DNA of 64,000 nucleotides. It comes from Variovorax sp. PAMC26660. GTDB taxonomy: Bacteria; Pseudomonadota; Gammaproteobacteria; Burkholderiales; Burkholderiaceae_C. Shown here piece after piece: positions 17,835 to 27,898 of this stretch. The position numbers and the translations under genes are program-made. Under the pieces are notes generated by a model. It was given only the letters and a program-made list of their open reading frames with translations. It searched no databases and was not told the DNA's origin. How positions within the stretch are numbered: the first letter of the stretch is position 1; each line of letters starts with the position of its first letter. The stretch covers positions 1,612,001-1,676,000 of the forward strand of contig NZ_CP060295.1 of NCBI RefSeq assembly GCF_014302995.1, given 5' to 3'.

Positions 17835-19091
17835 TCAGCGCTGGATGCGGACGAATTCCATGGTTTCGCTGCCGCCGACCGAGCCCGTGCGCTGGATCTC
17901 GCCGTCGAACTTGACGACCCGCCCCAATTCGACGCTGTACCACGCGGTGCCCGTGAAACGGGCGCTGATCGTGGTTAGCGGCGCGCCTCCGTAGGCCCCG
18001 TAGATCCAGCCCTCGTAGGCCACTCGCGTCACGTTCATTTCCGTGCCGCCGATGTGCATCGGGCGCTCCTCGCCCACGGTGGCGTCCAGTTCGTGCCGCT
18101 GCCTGCCACGCGTCGTGTAGTCCAGGTGCCAGCGCATCCCAGGCTGCATGTCCTTTCGGCCCCAGCCGCCGGGCGGCGCTGAGGAATCGAAAAGACCGCC
18201 GAGCGGGGACGGTGCCGACACCAGCCGCCCATCTGCTTTCTCGATGCGTCCGCCACCGTTGAACGACAACACGTCGCCGTCGATCCGGTCCAGCCGGTAG
18301 ATCACCGGCGTGCGGATGCCCGTCAGCTTGTCGGTGTGCACGTATTCGATTGCGTCGCCACGGTGCAGCGGCACGGCGAGCCCGGCTGCGCCGCCGCTGC
18401 CGGCTTCGGCCGTCTTTCGGACCGTCTCGGCGGCGGCAGGCCCGCTCGGACGCGTCTCCAGCATCGCCTTGGCGCGCGCCGGCAGCTCGGCCAGAAATTC
18501 GATCGGGACCGCGAAATTGAGGCTGCCACCATCCCTGGCACCGAAGCTCGTGATGCCCAACAGCCGGCCTTCGCTGTCGAACAGGCCGCCACCGCTGGAG
18601 CCCGGCGAAATGGCGGCGGTGGTCTGCAGCAGCGGCGCTTGCGAATCGCCGCCGCGAAGCCCCGACAGAATCCCTTCGCTGAGCGTGTTCTCCAGGCCCA
18701 GTGGATTACCGATGGCATACACGCGCTGACCGACATGCGCACTGCCCGCGGGCGCGAGTGGAACGGGCGCAACGCTGAAATTCGCGACCTTGATCTGGCA
18801 CAGGTCGCGCGCCGGGTCGGGATATTCCAGCGTGGCGCCGTAGGTGACGTTGTCTTGGCGAATCACGAAGCTGCTGGCCTTGGCCAGCACATGGCAATTG
18901 GTGACCAGCCGCCCGGGCGCAATGACCACCGCACTGCCCGCCCGCAACGGACGCTCTTGCGCGTCGAAGGTGCGGACGGCCCAGACGCCGCCCGACACTT
19001 TGGTGAACAGCGCGTCGGGCTCCAGCGCCGAGGCGTTGCCGGCGGCGAACACGACCGCCAGCGAGATGAATGCGCGATGGACCCGCTTCAT
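17835..19091 (-). CDS. Secreted trypsin-like serine protease
   Basis: 418 residues from ATG 19091. A signal peptide ends near GNASALEP. The S1 protease domain (about 35-220) has the triad: His in VTNCHVL, Asp in DPARDLCQIKV, Ser in ISPGSSGGGLFD. A cysteine pair flanks the active-site region. After a linker, the C-terminal half (about 255-418) is a beta-rich domain of unknown kind with YVHTDKLTGIRTPVIYRLDR and GMRWHLDYT. No PDZ domain is evident. The start overlaps the stop of a lipoprotein gene (ATGA at 19088-19091). Longer in-frame starts would run through the lipoprotein gene and are rejected. Confidence 0.85.
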   Translation of the reverse strand: MKRVHRAFISLAVVFAAGNASALEPDALFTKVSGGVWAVRTFDAQERPLRAGSAVVIAPGRLVTNCHVLAKASSFVIRQDNVTYGATLEYPDPARDLCQIKVANFSVAPVPLAPAGSAHVGQRVYAIGNPLGLENTLSEGILSGLRGGDSQAPLLQTTAAISPGSSGGGLFDSEGRLLGITSFGARDGGSLNFAVPIEFLAELPARAKAMLETRPSGPAAAETVRKTAEAGSGGAAGLAVPLHRGDAIEYVHTDKLTGIRTPVIYRLDRIDGDVLSFNGGGRIEKADGRLVSAPSPLGGLFDSSAPPGGWGRKDMQPGMRWHLDYTTRGRQRHELDATVGEERPMHIGGTEMNVTRVAYEGWIYGAYGGAPLTTISARFTGTAWYSVELGRVVKFDGEIQRTGSVGGSETMEFVRIQR

Positions 19092-19714
19092 GGCTTGGGG
19101 GGTAGCAAGCCCGCGAGATCGTCGATCGAGACGCGAGCGTCGGGCTGCGCCTTCGGCGCCGGCGCCGGGACGGGGGGACTCACCTGAGGCGGGGCCGCGC
19201 CCGTCGCCGGCTTGCCAGCCACCGACGCCAGCTTCGTCTCCCCGACGCGCACGCCCACCGTCACCTGGTCGCCCGTCTGCGCGCTCCGGTCGAAATTCCG
19301 CACCTCGCCGAACACCAGTTGCATCCAGCTCGGATAGTTGAAGCCGGCTCCCGTGCCAGAATCGACCGCGGCGCCGATCACGCCGCCCAGCAGGATGTTG
19401 CCCACCATGCCCGTGTTGACGCGGGACACGGCCTGTCCGCTGGCTGGCGCATAGCCGGGCTGCGTGCATTCGATGTTCAGATTGGCGCTCGAACGGCGCA
19501 CCGGCAGGCTCTGGCCCGAGCGCATCACCGCGTCGTTCTTGTCATTCGTTACCAGGCACTTGGCACCGTCGACCACCTGGCCTGCAGGCGTCCGCGTCTC
19601 GATCTTCACGTTTTGCGTGGTGCCGTGGGTGACCGACGCACAGCCCGTCAAAATAGACAGAACGCCTGCGCCAACGAACAGGCCCCAAAATCGCCATCCA
19701 GTTCCTCGCATCAT
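19088..19714 (-). CDS. Outer-membrane-type lipoprotein of unknown function
   Basis: 208 residues with a lipoprotein signal, lipobox SILTGC (Cys about 25). The sequence after it (VTHGTTQNVKIETRTPAGQ, about 28-46) resembles lipoproteins with a short translocation-enhancer-like strand motif, and a glycine-rich helix (NILLGGVIGAAVDSGTG) may insert in a membrane. The C-terminus is a proline/alanine-rich tail. It is coupled to the trypsin-like protease, suggesting a shared envelope function. No specific role is known. Confidence 0.75.
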   Translation of the reverse strand: MMRGTGWRFWGLFVGAGVLSILTGCASVTHGTTQNVKIETRTPAGQVVDGAKCLVTNDKNDAVMRSGQSLPVRRSSANLNIECTQPGYAPASGQAVSRVNTGMVGNILLGGVIGAAVDSGTGAGFNYPSWMQLVFGEVRNFDRSAQTGDQVTVGVRVGETKLASVAGKPATGAAPPQVSPPVPAPAPKAQPDARVSIDDLAGLLPPKP

Positions 19715-19789
19715 CTGCCCTTTTTGTTAGCCAATGTTTCCGGGCAAGTCTAGCGTTCTCCCTTCTTTATTCTTCAGGCACCATTTCTC

Positions 19790-20740
19790 ATGTTCAGTTA
19801 CCGCCACGCCTTCCATGCCGGCAACCACGCCGACGTGCTCAAGCACACGGTGCTGATTGCCACGCTCGACCACATGCTCGAAAAAGAGGCCGCACTGACG
19901 GTCGTCGACACCCACGCCGGCGCCGGCCTGTATCGCCTTGACGGCGACTACGCCGGCACCAGCGGCGAGGCGGCCGACGGCATCCTGCGCCTGCTTGCGG
20001 AAAAGAAAGAGCCCGCCACGCCCATCCCTGCAGCGAAGTCCGCTGCAAAAAAGGTAGCGCCCAAAGCCGAAGTCCCGCTGGCCGACGCCATCGCGCGCTA
20101 CCTCGGCGTGATCCACGACTTCAACCCCAAGGGCGGGGCGCGCGTCTACCCGGGCTCGCCGTTCATCGTGCAGCACCTGCTGCGCGACCACGACAAGCTC
20201 AAGCTGTTCGAGCTGCACCCCACCGACTCGCGCACGCTCGAAGCCAACATTGCCCAGCTCGAAGCCGGCCGCCAGATCGCCGTGCTGCGCGACGACGGCT
20301 TCGGCAGTGCCACCAAGTTCCTGCCGCCGCCCTCGCGCCGCGCGCTGGTGCTGATGGACCCGAGCTACGAGATCAAGAGCGATTACGCCCGCGTGCTCGA
20401 CTTCGCGGCCGAGGCGCTCAAGCGCTTTGCCACCGGCACCTACGCCATCTGGTATCCGATCATTCCGCGCCCCGAGGCGCACGACCTGCCACGGCGCCTG
20501 AAGACGATGGCGACCAAGGCCGGCAAGTCGTGGCTGCACGCCACGCTGACGGTCAAGTCCAGCAAGATCACGACGGACGCCTCGGGCGAGACGCACCGGC
20601 CGGGCCTGCCGGCCAGCGGCATGTTCCTGATCAATCCGCCGTACACGCTGAAGCCGCTGCTCGCGGCTGCACTGCCGCAACTGGCAGAGCGCCTGGCGCA
20701 AGACCGGCACGCCACCTTCTCGCTCGATTCGGGCGGCTGA
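19790..20740 (+). CDS. rlmJ: 23S rRNA (adenine2030-N6)-methyltransferase RlmJ
   Basis: 316 residues. It methylates A2030 of 23S rRNA. The diagnostic N-terminus is MFSYRHAFHAGNHADVLKH, followed by DTHAGAGLY (motif X) and the SAM and catalytic blocks. The catalytic motif reads DPSYEIK where E. coli has DPPYE. An alanine/lysine-rich insert (about 75-100, TPIPAAKSAAKK) lengthens the protein against the roughly 280-residue E. coli enzyme. It stands alone with its own upstream region. Confidence 0.93.
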   Translation: MFSYRHAFHAGNHADVLKHTVLIATLDHMLEKEAALTVVDTHAGAGLYRLDGDYAGTSGEAADGILRLLAEKKEPATPIPAAKSAAKKVAPKAEVPLADAIARYLGVIHDFNPKGGARVYPGSPFIVQHLLRDHDKLKLFELHPTDSRTLEANIAQLEAGRQIAVLRDDGFGSATKFLPPPSRRALVLMDPSYEIKSDYARVLDFAAEALKRFATGTYAIWYPIIPRPEAHDLPRRLKTMATKAGKSWLHATLTVKSSKITTDASGETHRPGLPASGMFLINPPYTLKPLLAAALPQLAERLAQDRHATFSLDSGG

Positions 20741-20755
20741 AGCCGAACGGCTTGT

Positions 20756-21454
20756 CTATCGGCGGCGGCGCGGCGGCACGGCCGCCTTGCGCCGTGCGGG
20801 AGCCGGCGCCTTCGCGCGATCAGCCACCGGCGCGGGCGCCTGCGCATCGCCCGACTCCACGGACAAGCCGCCGCAGCGCATGCCCTCCCGGTCGACGACG
20901 GTCAACGCCACCTGCTTGATGCCCAGCCCGGTCAGGCCGATGCGGTCGGCCGCCGCGCGGCTCAGGTCGATCACGCGGCCCAGCGCGTAGGGGCCACGGT
21001 CATTGATGCGCACCAGCACTTCGCTGCCATTCACGAGACTGCGCACACAGACGCGCGTGTTGAAAGGCAGGGTCTTGTGGGCTGCCGTCATGGCGGTCAT
21101 GTCGAAGCGCTCGCCGCTGGCGGTCTTGCGCTGATGAAACTGGATGCCGTACCAGGAAGCACCGCCGCGCTCGAAAATGTCGCGCGGGCCGTCGTCGCCG
21201 GGCACGCCGTCATCGGGCGTCAGTTCGCCGGTACCCGACACGGCCAGGTCGTAGCGCACCGAGGGCACATCGGAGCGCGCGGGCACGCCCGGCGGCACGG
21301 CGAGCGCGCGTGCCAAGGGCTTCAACTGGCCATCGGCCGTGCCCTCGGTGGCCGGAGGCATGGCGCAGCCCGCGAGCACGCAGGTCGCAGCGACGAGGGC
21401 TATGCGAAGCCCCGCGCGCAACGTACCCGCCGCTCCGGCCGCGCGCCCTGTCAA
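20756..21454 (-). CDS. rlpA: RlpA-type septal lytic transglycosylase lipoprotein
   Basis: About 232 residues if translation starts at the TTG overlapping the metF stop (TTGA at 21451-21454); a second TTG at about 21415 is possible. A lipoprotein signal ends in VLAGC. The double-psi beta-barrel domain (about 95-190) has GGASWYGIQFHQRKTASGE, TAMTAAHKTLPFNTRV and VRINDRGPYALGRVIDLS, including the family Asp in NDRGP. The C-terminus is a basic, Ala/Pro/Arg tail and no SPOR domain is present, so septal targeting would need another route. It is the last gene of the ahcY operon, which is an unusual place for a wall enzyme. Confidence 0.85.
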   Translation of the reverse strand: MTGRAAGAAGTLRAGLRIALVAATCVLAGCAMPPATEGTADGQLKPLARALAVPPGVPARSDVPSVRYDLAVSGTGELTPDDGVPGDDGPRDIFERGGASWYGIQFHQRKTASGERFDMTAMTAAHKTLPFNTRVCVRSLVNGSEVLVRINDRGPYALGRVIDLSRAAADRIGLTGLGIKQVALTVVDREGMRCGGLSVESGDAQAPAPVADRAKAPAPARRKAAVPPRRRR

Positions 21455-22275
21455 TCGAGGCGCTCCAGCAAAGCCAGCGTCGCCGCCGACTGGTTCATCG
21501 TGTAGAAGTGCAGCGCCGGCGCGCCACCGTCGCGCAGGCGTGCGCACAGGTCGGCGACCACGTCGAGGCCGAAGGACTTGATCGACGCGATGTCGTCGCC
21601 AAAGCCCTGCAGCCGCAGGCGAATCCAGCGCGGAATCTCGGCGCCGCAGGCGTCGGAGAAGCGCATCAATTGCGTCGAACTGGTGATCGGCATGATGCCG
21701 GGCACGATGGGCGTGTCGATCCCCAGCTTGCGCACGTCGTCGACGAAACGGAAGTAGGCCTCGGGGCTGAAAAAGTACTGCGTGATGGCCGAATCGGCAC
21801 CCGCCTTCACCTTCGCGGCAAAGGCCTGCAGGTCGGCTTCGGGCGAACGTGCCTGCGGATGGATCTCGGGGTAGCAGGCCACCTCGATGTGGAAGTCGCG
21901 GCCGGTCTCTTCGCGGATGAATTCCACGAGGTCGCTCGCATAGTGAAACTCGCCGCCGATGCCGTAGCCGCTCGGCAGGTCGCCGCGCAACGCCACCAGG
22001 CGCTTGACGCCCATGGCCTTCAGCTCGGCGAGTTGCTCGCGCACCGTGGCACGCGTGGCGCCGATGCACGAGAAATGGCTCGCGGCGTCGACGCCTTCAG
22101 AAAGAATCTCCTGCACCGCACCGAAAGTGCCCTGGTGCGTGGAGCCACCCGCGCCATACGTGACCGAGCAGAACTGCGGCTTGCGCACATACAGCTGCTG
22201 GCGCACGGCGCGCAGCTTGACCGCGCCTTCGGGCGTCTTGGTCGGAAAGAATTCGAAGCTCAGCGGAAGGCGCAC
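21451..22275 (-). CDS. metF: 5,10-methylenetetrahydrofolate reductase
   Basis: 274 residues from a GTG start at 22275, chosen because AAGGAG lies 6 bases upstream and the protein then begins with LPLSFEFFPTKTPEG, as the family does. MetF reduces methylene-THF to methyl-THF for methionine synthesis. The catalytic Glu is in FEFFPTKT, and VTYGAGGST, LVALRGDLP, ITQYFFSPEAYFRFVDD and PGIMPITS follow in order. It is the third gene of the ahcY-tlyA-metF-rlpA run, so SAH-dependent control should reach it. Confidence 0.96.
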   Translation of the reverse strand: MRLPLSFEFFPTKTPEGAVKLRAVRQQLYVRKPQFCSVTYGAGGSTHQGTFGAVQEILSEGVDAASHFSCIGATRATVREQLAELKAMGVKRLVALRGDLPSGYGIGGEFHYASDLVEFIREETGRDFHIEVACYPEIHPQARSPEADLQAFAAKVKAGADSAITQYFFSPEAYFRFVDDVRKLGIDTPIVPGIMPITSSTQLMRFSDACGAEIPRWIRLRLQGFGDDIASIKSFGLDVVADLCARLRDGGAPALHFYTMNQSAATLALLERLD

Positions 22276-22285
22276 CTGCGTCTCC

Positions 22286-23062
22286 TTAAGAACCGTTCGC
22301 TGCGTCCGCGCGAACGGCATGAATGAAAAACTCGCGGTTGCCGTCGCCGCCGGCGATCGGGCTGTCGAACCACTGCAGCACGCGCAAATCGAGCGCCTCG
22401 CAAGCCTCGCGCAGGCGCTTTTCGACCACCGCATACATCGACTCGTCGCGCACGATACCGCCCTTGCCGACCTGGCCGGGCTGCAGCTCGAACTGCGGCT
22501 TGACCAGCATGAGCAAACGGCCGTCTTCGGCCAGGAACTCGACGACAGCCGGCAGAACGAGCGTGAGCGAGATGAAGGACAGGTCGCCAACGATCAGGTC
22601 GAAGCGCGACTCACCTTCTTCTTCCAGATCGTCCGGCGAGAGGGCCCGCGCATTGACGCCTTCGATGGCGACGACGCGCTCGTCCTCGCGCAACTTCGCA
22701 TGCAGTTGCCCGTGGCCGACATCGACGCCCACAACCTTCGTCGCACCGCGCTGCAGCAGGCAATCGGTGAAGCCGCCGGTCGACTGGCCCACGTCGAAGC
22801 ACAGCTTGCCGGCGGGATCGATCCCGCTGACCTGCAGTGCCCCTTCGAGCTTCAGGCCGCCGCGCGACACATAGCGCGCCTCGGCCGCATCGACCAGCTC
22901 CAGCTCGGCGGACTCGGGCACGTCGTCCTTGTTCTTGACGACCGAGCGCCACGCGTCGCTCGTGCCCGCGTCACGCCAGCGCATGCCGCCGGCAATCAGC
23001 CGCACGGCCTGCGAACGCGACGCGGCAAGGCCGCGCTCCACCAACAGTTGATCAGCGCGCAT
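22286..23062 (-). CDS. tlyA: TlyA-family rRNA methyltransferase (S4 plus FtsJ domains)
   Basis: 258 residues from ATG 23062. An N-terminal S4 RNA-binding domain (MRADQLLVERGLAASRSQAV, about 1-60) is followed by an FtsJ-like Rossmann domain with CFDVGQSTGGFTDCLLQRG, VVGVDVGHGQLH, DLIVGDLSFIS and LMLVKPQFEL. In mycobacteria TlyA is a 2'-O-methyltransferase acting on 16S and 23S rRNA. The betaproteobacterial homologue is usually annotated as haemolysin but is more likely an rRNA methyltransferase. It sits between ahcY and metF, linking a SAM-consuming enzyme to SAH recycling. Confidence 0.9.
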   Translation of the reverse strand: MRADQLLVERGLAASRSQAVRLIAGGMRWRDAGTSDAWRSVVKNKDDVPESAELELVDAAEARYVSRGGLKLEGALQVSGIDPAGKLCFDVGQSTGGFTDCLLQRGATKVVGVDVGHGQLHAKLREDERVVAIEGVNARALSPDDLEEEGESRFDLIVGDLSFISLTLVLPAVVEFLAEDGRLLMLVKPQFELQPGQVGKGGIVRDESMYAVVEKRLREACEALDLRVLQWFDSPIAGGDGNREFFIHAVRADAANGS

Positions 23063-23133
23063 GAGCGAAGCGCCGGGCCGCCCCAAGCAAGCTCGCACCG
23101 CAGTGCGAAGCACGAAGGTTTTTCATCGTGCTA

Positions 23134-24573
<1,440 letters not shown>

Positions 24574-24616
24574 GAGAACTCCAAAACTGGTTTGAAAGAT
24601 GCCACTGCGTACGGGG

Positions 24617-24646
24617 AAAAAACTCACCGCGAGAACAGCGGATGAG
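24617..24646 (-). terminator. Attenuator terminator in ahcY leader
   Basis: On the minus strand CTCATCCGC (24638-24646) pairs with GCGGTGAG (24623-24630), one bulged T, 7-base loop, followed by six T (24617-24622). The 5' arm overlaps the last strand of the SAH riboswitch pseudoknot (CGCTC, 24644-24648). Binding of SAH should therefore compete with terminator formation. Confidence 0.7.
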
Positions 24647-24704
24647 CGTGGTTGCGATGTGGTCCGAGCCTCACGCCTGATGGCGCTGCAACGCTCCTCG
24701 GAAC
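24640..24704 (-). ncRNA. SAH riboswitch upstream of ahcY
   Basis: In transcript order the segment has CCGAGGAGCGTTGC, a short hairpin (GCGCC-ATCA-GGCGT), AGGCTCGG and then GCAACCACGCTCA. This is the SAH riboswitch pattern: P1 from CCGAG/CTCGG, and a pseudoknot from GAGCG plus TTGC with GCAA plus CGCTC. SAH riboswitches are known upstream of ahcY in proteobacteria and turn the gene on when SAH accumulates. The ahcY start follows 66 bases later, after a terminator-like hairpin. Confidence 0.88.
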
Positions 24705-24709
24705 CGCGG

Positions 24710-24738
24710 ATTGTAGACGGGGCGCAAGGCCGAGCCAA
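24710..24738 (-). promoter_or_regulatory. Sigma70-type promoter of the ahcY operon
   Basis: On the minus strand TTGGCT (-35, 24733-24738) and TACAAT (-10, 24710-24715) are spaced by 17 bases. A start about 7 bases downstream would place the 5' end at roughly 24703, exactly at the riboswitch. Confidence 0.75.
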
Positions 24739-24867
24739 GCCGGGGGGTTTGGGCTGCCATTTGTCAGCCTCGGCGTTAAAGACACCTCTTTTTACGATTT
24801 CCCCGGGGTTCGGTTCAGGAGCCAGCCGGCTCGCTGCCTAGCCCATCTGAAAAGAAGAGGGATCCAC

Positions 24868-26955
24868 ATGAGGATGACGAGATATCTCGCGGGTTGCGGA
24901 CTGGCCGCCTTGCTGGCGGCCTGCGGAGGTGGCGGTGGCGGCGGCGCGCCCGGCGGCGGGCTCCCGCTGTCCGGTGGCAATGCCCAGCCGCAAGCAGAAG
25001 TCGCGGTGGCAGCCGCGATGGCCAAGGCACAGGACAACGCCGACGCGCGCAGCGGCACCTACCGCGTCTACGCGGCCAACGGCACGCAGCAAACGCTGTC
25101 GGTGGACTTCGACACCGCCAGCTACACGATGACCGACAACCTCAGCGTGGCGGAATCCGGCTCCTTCAGCGAGGACTTCACCGAACCGGGCACCTACGTC
25201 TTCGCCAGCAGCCGCATTAGCTCGGCGGCCAACACGGCGCGCTTCCGCGTCACGGCCGATGCCATCGTCGGCGCGTTCCCGTTCCAGGCGGCATATTCGA
25301 GCCCTGCCGCATACGCGGTGCAGCCCTTCGTGGCCGCGCGCAACTTCCTGACAGCGGCGGCGCAGCTCGACGGCACCTACAACCGCTTCGGCGTCACGCG
25401 CAGTCCCGGCGGGCCGGATTCGCAGATGCTCGCCATGCGCATTTCAGGCAGCGGCACGCTGCTGGAGTTCTGCTTCGACAACGTGATCTACAAGATCGAC
25501 CTCTGCCCCGCCGCCTCCAAGCGGACGTATGCGGTCACGGCCGGAATCGACGACGCGTGGGTCGCGACGAACACCGCCAACGCGAACGAAACCGCGAACT
25601 TCCGCATGGCGCGCATCGGGGGCCAGAACGTCTACCTGAGCGCCGGCCTGAGCACCACGCCGGCGGTGCAGTTCCTGCGGGTCGCCCTGCCCGAATCACC
25701 CAACTGGCCCACCACGCGCGGCCTGGGCGCATCGACCGAGGGCAGTTGGGGCAGCAACCTCATCGACACCGCGAACTCCGTGCGAACCGCCACCAATCTG
25801 GATGGTTCCTACGGCAGCCTGACGCTCCCGGTGGGTGGCACCTTCTCGTCGCAGCCCGAAGGCATCCGCCTGCTCAACGCCAGCGGAACGCGCAAGTACT
25901 ACGCGATGCAGAACGGCCTGCTGTCGGTGGTCGTCGGCACGCGCAACCCGAATACGCAGGGCTACATCCAGATCAACCTGATCGACACCGGCCCGGCCCC
26001 CGATGCACGCAACGGCCGCTACAAGGTCTACGCCGCCAACGGCTCGCGGCAGACGCTGGCGCTGAACATGGACAGCCTGCGCTACGAGATGACCGACGAC
26101 ACCGGCGTCACCGCATCCGGCAGCTTCACGGCAGACAGTGCCGAGGCGGGCAGCTTCGTCTTCGACAGCAGCCGCATCACAAGCCCGACGAACACGGCGC
26201 GTTTCAGGCTGACGACGGACACGGTGGTCGGCGCATTCCCGTTCGCGGTGGCGCAGGTCACGCCGGCCAGCTACGCGGTGCGTCCGTTCGTCGCCTCGCG
26301 TGCGCTGGTCAAGGCACAGGCCGAGCTTGACGGCGTCTACAACCGCCTGGGCATCAACCTGACGGCCACCACCGGAGACTCGTCGATCACCCAGATCCAG
26401 GTCGCCAACGGCGGGACCACGCTCTACCTGTGCAACGACAACGGGGTGTACCGCATCGACAACTGCCCCACAGCCTCGGTGCGGACGTACACCGTGTCGG
26501 CAGGGCCGACCGTCGACACCTGGCACATCGTGAACGTGACCAATCCGTCGGACAACGGCAACTTCGGCATCGCGCGCATCGGCGGCGACAACGTGTATCT
26601 CTCGGCCGGCATCGTGCCTTCGACGCCCACCACCTCGGTGTTCCGCATCGGCCTGCCGGAGCGCGCGACCTGGCCCACCATCGCCGCGCGCGGCGGCGCC
26701 ACCAACGGCAGCTGGGGCAACACATCCATCGGCGCCACCAGCTATGCGCGCACGCAGGTGCTTCCCGACGGCACGTCGGCCACCCGCAGTGCCACGCTCG
26801 CCACGATGGGCATCATCGGCCCGCTCAACATGCGCCTGGCCTCGTTCAGCGGCCCCGAAGGCCACTTCGCGAGCCAGAGCAACAAGCTCTTTGCGATGGT
26901 CGGCTCGCGCAACCCGGCCACCGCCGGCGCGATTGAAATCGACCTGATCGACTGA
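24868..26955 (+). CDS. Large lipoprotein built of two tandem repeat units
   Basis: 695 residues from ATG 24868; a second ATG at 24874 is possible. A lipoprotein signal with lipobox LLAAC (Cys 19) is followed directly by seven glycines and a GAPGGG linker. The rest consists of two units of about 318 residues (about 59-377 and 379-695). Paired blocks include GTYRVYAANGTQQTL / GRYKVYAANGSRQTL, NTARFRVTADAIVGAFPF / NTARFRLTTDTVVGAFPF, LDGTYNRFGV / LDGVYNRLGI and NVYLSAGL / NVYLSAGI. Each unit contains two cysteines near a YKIDLCPAA / YRIDNCPTA site. The fold looks beta-rich, and no known domain is recognised. A perfect terminator follows. Confidence 0.85.
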   Translation: MRMTRYLAGCGLAALLAACGGGGGGGAPGGGLPLSGGNAQPQAEVAVAAAMAKAQDNADARSGTYRVYAANGTQQTLSVDFDTASYTMTDNLSVAESGSFSEDFTEPGTYVFASSRISSAANTARFRVTADAIVGAFPFQAAYSSPAAYAVQPFVAARNFLTAAAQLDGTYNRFGVTRSPGGPDSQMLAMRISGSGTLLEFCFDNVIYKIDLCPAASKRTYAVTAGIDDAWVATNTANANETANFRMARIGGQNVYLSAGLSTTPAVQFLRVALPESPNWPTTRGLGASTEGSWGSNLIDTANSVRTATNLDGSYGSLTLPVGGTFSSQPEGIRLLNASGTRKYYAMQNGLLSVVVGTRNPNTQGYIQINLIDTGPAPDARNGRYKVYAANGSRQTLALNMDSLRYEMTDDTGVTASGSFTADSAEAGSFVFDSSRITSPTNTARFRLTTDTVVGAFPFAVAQVTPASYAVRPFVASRALVKAQAELDGVYNRLGINLTATTGDSSITQIQVANGGTTLYLCNDNGVYRIDNCPTASVRTYTVSAGPTVDTWHIVNVTNPSDNGNFGIARIGGDNVYLSAGIVPSTPTTSVFRIGLPERATWPTIAARGGATNGSWGNTSIGATSYARTQVLPDGTSATRSATLATMGIIGPLNMRLASFSGPEGHFASQSNKLFAMVGSRNPATAGAIEIDLID

Positions 26956-26974
26956 CGCTCCGAAGGCGCAGGCC

Positions 26975-27015
26975 AAAGGCCGCATGCCGCATCGCGCGGC
27001 ATGCGGCCTTTCTTC
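26975..27015 (+). terminator. Strong Rho-independent terminator after the repeat lipoprotein
   Basis: A perfect 16-base stem (26975-26990 with 26996-27011) with a 5-base loop runs into TTTCTTC. It begins 19 bases after the stop codon. Confidence 0.9.
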
Positions 27016-27107
27016 ATTCCGCGTGCTCATTTCCACCTAATTCGGCAGCCGGCACGTTTGGCCGCAGCGGCGTACATTGGCTTCATCCCCCACCCTCGAA
27101 AGCTCTC

Positions 27108-27749
27108 ATGTCGCTTCTACCCGGCGCCCCCAAGGTCCTGCTCGCCACCGCCGCCCTGTGCCTGACCGCCGCCGTTCTGCCGATCTCCGCGGCCGCCCAG
27201 ACCTCCGAGACCGTGCGCATCCGGGGCACCCTCGTGCGCGTCGACGCAAACACCCTCATCGTTCAGGACCGTGGCGGCGAAGTCATCAGCCTTGCGCGGC
27301 CGGCCGACATGGCGGTGTCGGAGGTCTACCGCATCAAGCTGTCCGACATCAAGCGCGGCAGCTTCATCGGCACCGCTGCCATGCCGCAGGCCGACGGCAC
27401 GCAGAAGGCGCTCGAAGTGGTGGTGTTCCCCGAGGCCGCGCGCGGCACCGGCGAAGGCCATCGCCCATGGGACCTGCTGCCGCAGAGCACCATGACCAAC
27501 GCCACCGTGGCCGACCTTGCCGCCGCGCCGAAATCGGTACGCGGCGGGCAGCAACTGCGGCTGACCTACAAGGGCGGCGAAAAAACCGTGATCGTGCCGC
27601 CCGACGTGCCGGTGGTTACCTTCCGCCCCGGCACCGAGGCCCTGCTGGTGCCCGGCGCCAAGGTGCTGGTGAACGCGCAGGAAAAGAACGGCACGCCCAC
27701 GGCGCTGCGCGTGACGGCCGGGCGCAACGGCTTCGCGCCGCCGATGTAA
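27108..27749 (+). CDS. Secreted protein of unknown function
   Basis: 213 residues with a signal peptide ending near ISAAAQ. The mature protein begins with a small OB-like strand pattern, VRIRGTLVRVDANTLIVQD, and ends with KVLVNAQEKNGTPTALRV, which resembles the repeated beta units of DUF5666-type periplasmic proteins. A conserved-looking block HRPWDLLPQSTMTNATV lies in the middle. It is monocistronic by spacing, behind a terminator and 149 bases ahead of the phasin gene. Confidence 0.7.
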   Translation: MSLLPGAPKVLLATAALCLTAAVLPISAAAQTSETVRIRGTLVRVDANTLIVQDRGGEVISLARPADMAVSEVYRIKLSDIKRGSFIGTAAMPQADGTQKALEVVVFPEAARGTGEGHRPWDLLPQSTMTNATVADLAAAPKSVRGGQQLRLTYKGGEKTVIVPPDVPVVTFRPGTEALLVPGAKVLVNAQEKNGTPTALRVTAGRNGFAPPM

Positions 27750-27898
27750 TCAATCGGTCACCCAAGGGAAATCCCGCAGGCATTTTTTTCGCTGCGGTGA
27801 ACTTGGCCGTGCCGGTGCGGCGTATCGTGGCGAGGGACTTTTGCCGTCCGGCTGGTCCTTGCCATCCACCCGTTCACCCGCACAGGAGATACCGCACC

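Noticed and set aside
19094..19469. Extended start of the trypsin-like protease
   Set aside because: The extension overlaps the lipoprotein gene out of frame and lacks a signal peptide; ATG 19091 gives a proper signal sequence.
23063..23133. AGCACGA/TCGTGCT inverted repeat between ahcY and tlyA as a terminator
   Set aside because: No T-run follows on the minus strand and the gap is short, so read-through into tlyA is more likely.
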